From the NCBI GenBank assembly GCA_016191565.1, contig JACPWA010000013.1:1-9959 (forward strand): DNA of 9,959 bases, written 5' to 3'. Below, piece by piece: positions 7,297 through 9,959 of this stretch (positions within the stretch are counted from its first letter, which is position 1; every line of letters starts with the position of its first letter). The DNA comes from Simkania negevensis (GTDB lineage: Bacteria > Chlamydiota > Chlamydiia > Chlamydiales > Simkaniaceae). The position numbers and the translations under genes are program-made. The notes beneath the pieces are model-generated. The model had not been told where the DNA came from, did no database searches, and worked only from the letters and a program-made list of their open reading frames with translations.

Positions 7297-8076
7297 TTAA
7301 ATAAGATGTGATCGGATGTAATCTTTTCCCGCTTGGCAAACAAAATGTAAAATAACGGTCTCTGGGGAAATCCCATCTTGAGGGCGCCAATTGTACTTTG
7401 GGGGGAGAGTAGCGATTTTAAATTTCTCCTCAAAGAGGGTCTGAGATAAAACCTCTTGGTCTCCTAGAAAACGGTCGCTCTGGTAGTAAGCATTTTCTGC
7501 CCATTTTTTAATGACTGGAGATTTCCATTTAAAGCTAAGAACACCGCTATTATATAGAGGCTGGTTTGGGCTAAGAAGCCTCTTTTGCTCTACAAGCTTG
7601 ACTGCCCGCTCCACCTCCAAGGCAATAGCAAACCCTTCCCCTTTTTCAGTATAGGGAAGAAGGGTTTCGATCTCTTGCAAAACTTGGCAATCAAGATCGA
7701 TCCAAATCGTTCGATCATAAGGGGTTTTTAGAAAAGCAAAGGGTTTGGAGAACCACCCCTTTCGCGCTGTCCAAAGATCGCCAAAGTAGGTTGTTTCCCA
7801 TAGCTGGGCGAGGTCAGGCGCGATTTTTTCTTTGGGGGCAGGGATCAGTTTAGGAGGGGAAAGGGAGATCAGATCCCCCTGTTTCTTGCACCAAATTTGA
7901 GCGCTTTTCGACATCCCAAAATCGATAAAAGTAACGGGGAGCTGATTTGTTTTTTTGTAATGCTCCCACCACCATTTTAACATCCACTCTTGGTTAAAGT
8001 CGCAGCCAGTAAGGACCCCATCACCTCCTTTGTGGTGTTTCTCCTGCCAGTCACATAAATGTTTATAGGAAGGCAT
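7297..8076 (-). CDS. GT-A-fold glycosyltransferase-like protein, paralogue 1
   Basis: This 259-residue protein resembles GT8-like nucleotide-sugar glycosyltransferases. It has an N-terminal VLTGCDFNQEW block, a hydrophobic strand leading to the DxD motif WIDLDCQV (Asp127, Asp129; metal and sugar-nucleotide binding), LYNSGVLSF (174-182), GDQEVL (205-210), PPKYNW (225-230) and VILHFV (241-246, His244 a possible metal ligand). No signal peptide or membrane helix is evident, so it is probably cytoplasmic or secreted by a specialised system. It is clearly paralogous to the next gene upstream. The start is uncertain: ATG 8076 adds about 17 residues absent from the paralogue and lacks a good Shine-Dalgarno, whereas a near-perfect AAGGAGGTGAT sits inside the frame at 8030-8020 without a suitable in-frame start. 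Donor, acceptor and product are unknown; surface-glycan or host-protein modification are both possible. Confidence 0.85.
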   Translation of the reverse strand: MPSYKHLCDWQEKHHKGGDGVLTGCDFNQEWMLKWWWEHYKKTNQLPVTFIDFGMSKSAQIWCKKQGDLISLSPPKLIPAPKEKIAPDLAQLWETTYFGDLWTARKGWFSKPFAFLKTPYDRTIWIDLDCQVLQEIETLLPYTEKGEGFAIALEVERAVKLVEQKRLLSPNQPLYNSGVLSFKWKSPVIKKWAENAYYQSDRFLGDQEVLSQTLFEEKFKIATLPPKYNWRPQDGISPETVILHFVCQAGKDYIRSHLI

Positions 8077-8109
8077 ATAGCATTACACCATCTATTACAG
8101 AACAACTGC

Positions 8110-8137
8110 ATTTAAACGGTATTAGAAAGTGTCTCAA
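8110..8137 (-). promoter_or_regulatory. Weak candidate promoter for glycosyltransferase paralogue 1
   Basis: On the minus strand TTGAGA (8137-8132, five of six to TTGACA) is followed after 16 bases by TTAAAT (8115-8110, four of six to TATAAT). It would give a leader of about 27 bases before ATG 8076. The -35 lies in the arm of the hairpin at 8132-8163. Confidence 0.25.
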
Positions 8138-8163
8138 AACTCGAAAACGAAGAATTTTTGAGA
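8132..8163 (-). other. Hairpin between the two glycosyltransferase genes
   Basis: TCTCAAAA (8132-8139) pairs perfectly with TTTTGAGA (8156-8163), an 8-bp stem. Inside it TCG-AAAA-CGA can form a second 3-bp stem. It lies 18 bases downstream of the paralogue 2 stop. No T-run follows on the minus strand, so it may be an mRNA-stabilising or processing structure, or a leaky terminator. Confidence 0.35.
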
Positions 8164-8181
8164 ACATTTTTCGTCATTTTC

Positions 8182-8925
8182 TTAGTTATTAAATGCAAAA
8201 CACTCCTGAAAAATTCTCTCCTTGCCAAGAGCTCCAAGATAGTGAAGGATGACAGGCTTTTCTTCGCTTGGATGGTAGATAGGCCAATTGTACTTTCGGG
8301 AAAGCTCAGTGACAGTGAGCTTTTCTGTATAAAGAGTATGCAAAAGAAGATCTTCATCTGCCATAAATTCCTGATTTTTTAATCTGAGATTTTCTATCCA
8401 TCTTTTTAGGATTGGGGAGGAGTGGAGAAAAGAAAATACTCCGGTATTATACACCTCCTGATCGGGAAGATAAAGACCAGCGATTGTGCCGCTTCTTATG
8501 TAAGAGGGATGCGCTTTTGCAATGGCAAATCCTTTCTCCTTTTCACAGGCGGTAAAGAGGGGAGTAAGGTCTCCTTGTATTTTTGCATCGAGATCAACCC
8601 AAATGCTTTTAGTAAAGGGGGTGCGAACTAGGCTCAGAGTTTTCTTTAAGGTAGCTTCTCTTGTTTTCCAAATGTTTCCGGGATAGACTCGCTCCCACAT
8701 CTTCCATTTAAGCTTGGGGATCTCTTTTTGAGAAGCAAAGGGGAAGTCAAAATGAGTACAATCAATCACTGCACCTTTGGATTTACAATAAAGCTTGGCG
8801 CTTTCTGACATCCCAAAGTCGAAGAAAGCAACAGGGGCGCTGTTAAAACGTGAATAATTTTCCCACCACCACTTGAGAAACCATTCCTGGTTCTCATCAC
8901 AGCCTGTTAAGATTCCATTATTCAC
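8182..8925 (-). CDS. GT-A-fold glycosyltransferase-like protein, paralogue 2
   Basis: This 247-residue paralogue of the downstream gene has the same order of blocks: ILTGCDENQEW (5-15), KWWWENY (18-24), VAFFDFGMS (32-40), DxD in WVDLDAKI (Asp111, Asp113), VYNTGVFSF (158-166), ADEDLLLHTLY (189-199), KYNWPI (211-216) and VILHYL (225-230). The DxD motif, the YN(S/T)G block and a late His are what GT8-like enzymes use for metal and sugar-nucleotide binding; the family name is inferred from this pattern. The initiation codon is GTG 8925; no other in-frame start exists before an upstream stop. It begins eight bases after the rpsT stop and has no strong Shine-Dalgarno, so it is probably translated by coupling with rpsT. 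The substrate is unknown. Confidence 0.87.
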   Translation of the reverse strand: MNNGILTGCDENQEWFLKWWWENYSRFNSAPVAFFDFGMSESAKLYCKSKGAVIDCTHFDFPFASQKEIPKLKWKMWERVYPGNIWKTREATLKKTLSLVRTPFTKSIWVDLDAKIQGDLTPLFTACEKEKGFAIAKAHPSYIRSGTIAGLYLPDQEVYNTGVFSFLHSSPILKRWIENLRLKNQEFMADEDLLLHTLYTEKLTVTELSRKYNWPIYHPSEEKPVILHYLGALGKERIFQECFAFNN

Positions 8926-8933
8926 TATGTGAC

Positions 8934-9242
8934 TTAGGCGCTCTTTTGTCCGAGAAAAGCAACGCGTGATTTGACTCGAGCAGCTTTATTCTTTTTGTAA
9001 ATTCCTCGTTTTACCCCTTTATCCATCAAAGCATAGACAACTTTAAGAGAGTGTTGTACCTTTTCTTTTTCACCCTGGGATAAAGCAACTTCAAATCCGC
9101 GAATCGCTGTGCGAATCCGCGATTTGAAAGCACTACTTCGAGCATTTTGGTGTACATTTTGCCTCATCCGCTTTACTGCAGTGGGGCATTTTTTATTTTT
9201 TTCTTCGTTTCCCTTTTCCTTAGTAGGTTTTTCTTCAGCCAT
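8934..9242 (-). CDS. rpsT: 30S ribosomal protein S20
   Basis: S20 binds 16S rRNA in the 30S body early in assembly. The 102-residue basic protein has the S20 helical pattern: a Lys-rich N-terminus, KRMRQNVHQNARSSAFKSRI (24-43), then KVVYALMDKGVKRGIYKKNK (67-86) and AARVKSR (87-93). The second half closely resembles chlamydial S20, the best taxonomic marker in this window. ATG 9242 is preceded by AAGGA at a spacing of seven. The frame could extend to an ATG at 9290, but that codon lies in the -10 region of the promoter, so the longer form cannot be made from it. A glycosyltransferase gene follows after eight bases. Confidence 0.96.
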   Translation of the reverse strand: MAEEKPTKEKGNEEKNKKCPTAVKRMRQNVHQNARSSAFKSRIRTAIRGFEVALSQGEKEKVQHSLKVVYALMDKGVKRGIYKKNKAARVKSRVAFLGQKSA

Positions 9243-9285
9243 AATGCCATCCTTAAATCTTTTGCTAGTATAACAATATGGAAAA

Positions 9286-9314
9286 ATCATAATCTAAAGG
9301 GAATAATTCGTCAA
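9286..9314 (-). promoter_or_regulatory. Strong candidate sigma-70/sigma-66 promoter of rpsT
   Basis: On the minus strand TTGACG (9314-9309, five of six) is followed by exactly 17 bases and TATGAT (9291-9286, five of six). The start point would be near 9280, giving a leader of about 38 bases that contains the rpsT Shine-Dalgarno. This is the best promoter in the window and probably also drives the downstream glycosyltransferase gene. Confidence 0.7.
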
Positions 9315-9337
9315 TTTTTAGGTTCTAATAAGAAAGG

Positions 9338-9784
9338 ATGAAGCGATTAAACTTTTTTTTCCTAGGGTTAGCTCTAGCTGTTGGAGGAGTGCTTATTTGG
9401 AAGTCTGGTAAGTTTTTTTTAGAACTCTACCATTACTTCTCCCTTTCTCATCAACTCCCCATTGAGATTGAAAAGTGGGAGATTCAAGAAGAAAAAGGGG
9501 GAAAGTTTTACCTCTCTGCTTCTTATCAGTTTCTTGTGGGAGACCATCGCTTTAAAAAGACATATTGCTTTCCTAAGCCAGTCTATCTAAATGAATATTT
9601 AGCTAAAGATCATTTGGAAAAATGGAAAAAAGAGAAGTGGGAACTCTGGTATCAGCCCAAAAATCCGATAAATTCTTCTTTACAAAAACTCTTTCCTTTC
9701 AAAGAAGGGATCCATTTTCTCCTTACTTTGGGACTTTTCCTCTATTTTCTTTGGCTTAGATGGTACACAAGGCGATGGCATTGA
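9338..9784 (+). CDS. Two-helix membrane protein, DUF3592-like
   Basis: The 148-residue protein has a hydrophobic helix at about 5-22, a roughly 100-residue soluble segment, and a second helix at about 125-140 followed by the basic end RWYTRRWH. The middle part has a pattern I associate with DUF3592: a beta-rich YQFLVGDHRFKKTYCF block, then WELWYQPKNP (101-110), corresponding to the family's (V)YYxPxNP, just before the second helix. Function of that family is unknown; N-in/C-in with an extracytoplasmic middle is the simplest topology. ATG 9338 directly abuts an AAGG, which is too close for a normal Shine-Dalgarno, so initiation may be weak. It diverges from rpsT, with only 95 bases between the two starts. 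Confidence 0.75.
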   Translation: MKRLNFFFLGLALAVGGVLIWKSGKFFLELYHYFSLSHQLPIEIEKWEIQEEKGGKFYLSASYQFLVGDHRFKKTYCFPKPVYLNEYLAKDHLEKWKKEKWELWYQPKNPINSSLQKLFPFKEGIHFLLTLGLFLYFLWLRWYTRRWH

Positions 9785-9847
9785 AACCCACATTGAGCAG
9801 ATCAGATGAGCGAAGAAATATTAGACATAATGTGATCGCGCCTTCTT

Positions 9848-9854
9848 AAGGAGG
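9848..9854 (+). promoter_or_regulatory. Strong Shine-Dalgarno of the terminal CDS
   Basis: AAGGAGG, a perfect match to the 16S 3' end, lies eight bases before ATG 9863. It identifies the start of a gene whose body lies outside the window. Confidence 0.7.
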
Positions 9855-9862
9855 GAAGCGTG

Positions 9863-9959
9863 ATGATTAAGATTAAAAAAAGGCTTACTCCAAAAACGGA
9901 GTATCATAAGATCTCCAATAAAACCACGGGATCGAAGTCCCAAAAACAAGGAGTAAGCC
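9863..9959 (+). CDS. N-terminus of an unidentified lysine-rich protein (truncated by window edge)
   Basis: From ATG 9863 the frame is open for 32 codons to the window end, starting MIKIKKRLTPKTEYHKISNK. A GTG at 9860 is an alternative start. The visible part is very basic, with no hydrophobic segment and no recognised motif. In C. trachomatis the major sigma factor gene rpoD lies close to rpsT, so this could be an rpoD with a basic N-terminal extension; that rests on remembered gene order only, not sequence similarity. The same bases form a strong inverted repeat, so a structured RNA is an alternative or additional reading. Confidence 0.6.
   Translation, partial: MIKIKKRLTPKTEYHKISNKTTGSKSQKQGVS
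9882..9959 (+). repeat. 10-bp inverted repeat enclosing two hairpins
   Basis: GGCTTACTCC (9882-9891) is the exact reverse complement of GGAGTAAGCC (9950-9959), which ends on the last base of the window. Between them lie GGAG-T-ATC-ATAA-GAT-CTCC (9898-9916) and GGGAT-CGAA-GTCCC (9928-9941), joined by A-rich single-stranded linkers. The RNA can fold as a three-way junction. It overlaps the start of the terminal CDS. Confidence 0.6.

Noticed and set aside
8934..9290. 118-residue form of S20 starting at ATG 9290
   Set aside because: That ATG lies in the -10 box of the promoter candidate and the extra 16 residues do not look like S20; ATG 9242 has a proper Shine-Dalgarno.
9882..9959. tRNA-like fold
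   Set aside because: The outer stem is 10 bp, there is no third arm with an anticodon loop, the TCGAAG loop lacks a proper 5-bp T stem, and the bases read as codons behind a strong Shine-Dalgarno.

Overview
The window looks like the chromosome of a member of the Chlamydiota, most likely an amoeba- or arthropod-associated (Parachlamydiales-type) lineage rather than a Chlamydiaceae pathogen. The best evidence is ribosomal protein S20: its second half (AFKSRIRT, then VKRGIYKKNKAARVKSR) closely resembles the S20 I recall from Chlamydia trachomatis. Other support is the RecBCD-type recombination genes, the AT-rich coding sequence with long purine tracts on coding strands, and a small protein with a eukaryotic lipidation signal. 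The species cannot be named from the sequence alone.

Layout: (1) 1-3099, minus strand: the first 1033 codons of recB, open to the window edge and ending inside the nuclease active site. (2) 3100-3305: a divergent intergenic region with a good promoter candidate for recB and a perfect TTGACA/TGTCAA inverted repeat. (3) 3306-6400, plus strand: recD followed by a dacB/PBP4-type D,D-peptidase whose start overlaps the end of recD by 64 bases. (4) 6514-7083, plus strand: an orphan 189-residue protein ending in Cys-Ile-Ile-Leu, a textbook CaaX prenylation box. (5) 7297-8925, minus strand: two tandem paralogous GT-A-type glycosyltransferases. The second begins 8 bases after the stop of rpsT, so all three may be read from the rpsT promoter. 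(6) 8934-9242, minus strand: rpsT, with a near-consensus promoter at 9286-9314. (7) 9338-9784, plus strand: a two-helix membrane protein resembling DUF3592. (8) 9863-9959, plus strand: the start of a lysine-rich protein behind a strong Shine-Dalgarno. Its first codons also form a 10-bp inverted repeat enclosing two hairpins.

RecB and RecD are two of the three RecBCD subunits that process double-strand ends; recC is not in the window. The PBP4-like enzyme would act on peptidoglycan in the periplasm. The CaaX protein and the paired glycosyltransferases look like accessory genes between housekeeping blocks, and the CaaX protein is the most exciting candidate: a possible secreted effector that the host cell would geranylgeranylate. 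No tRNA, rRNA, insertion sequence or CRISPR array was found.
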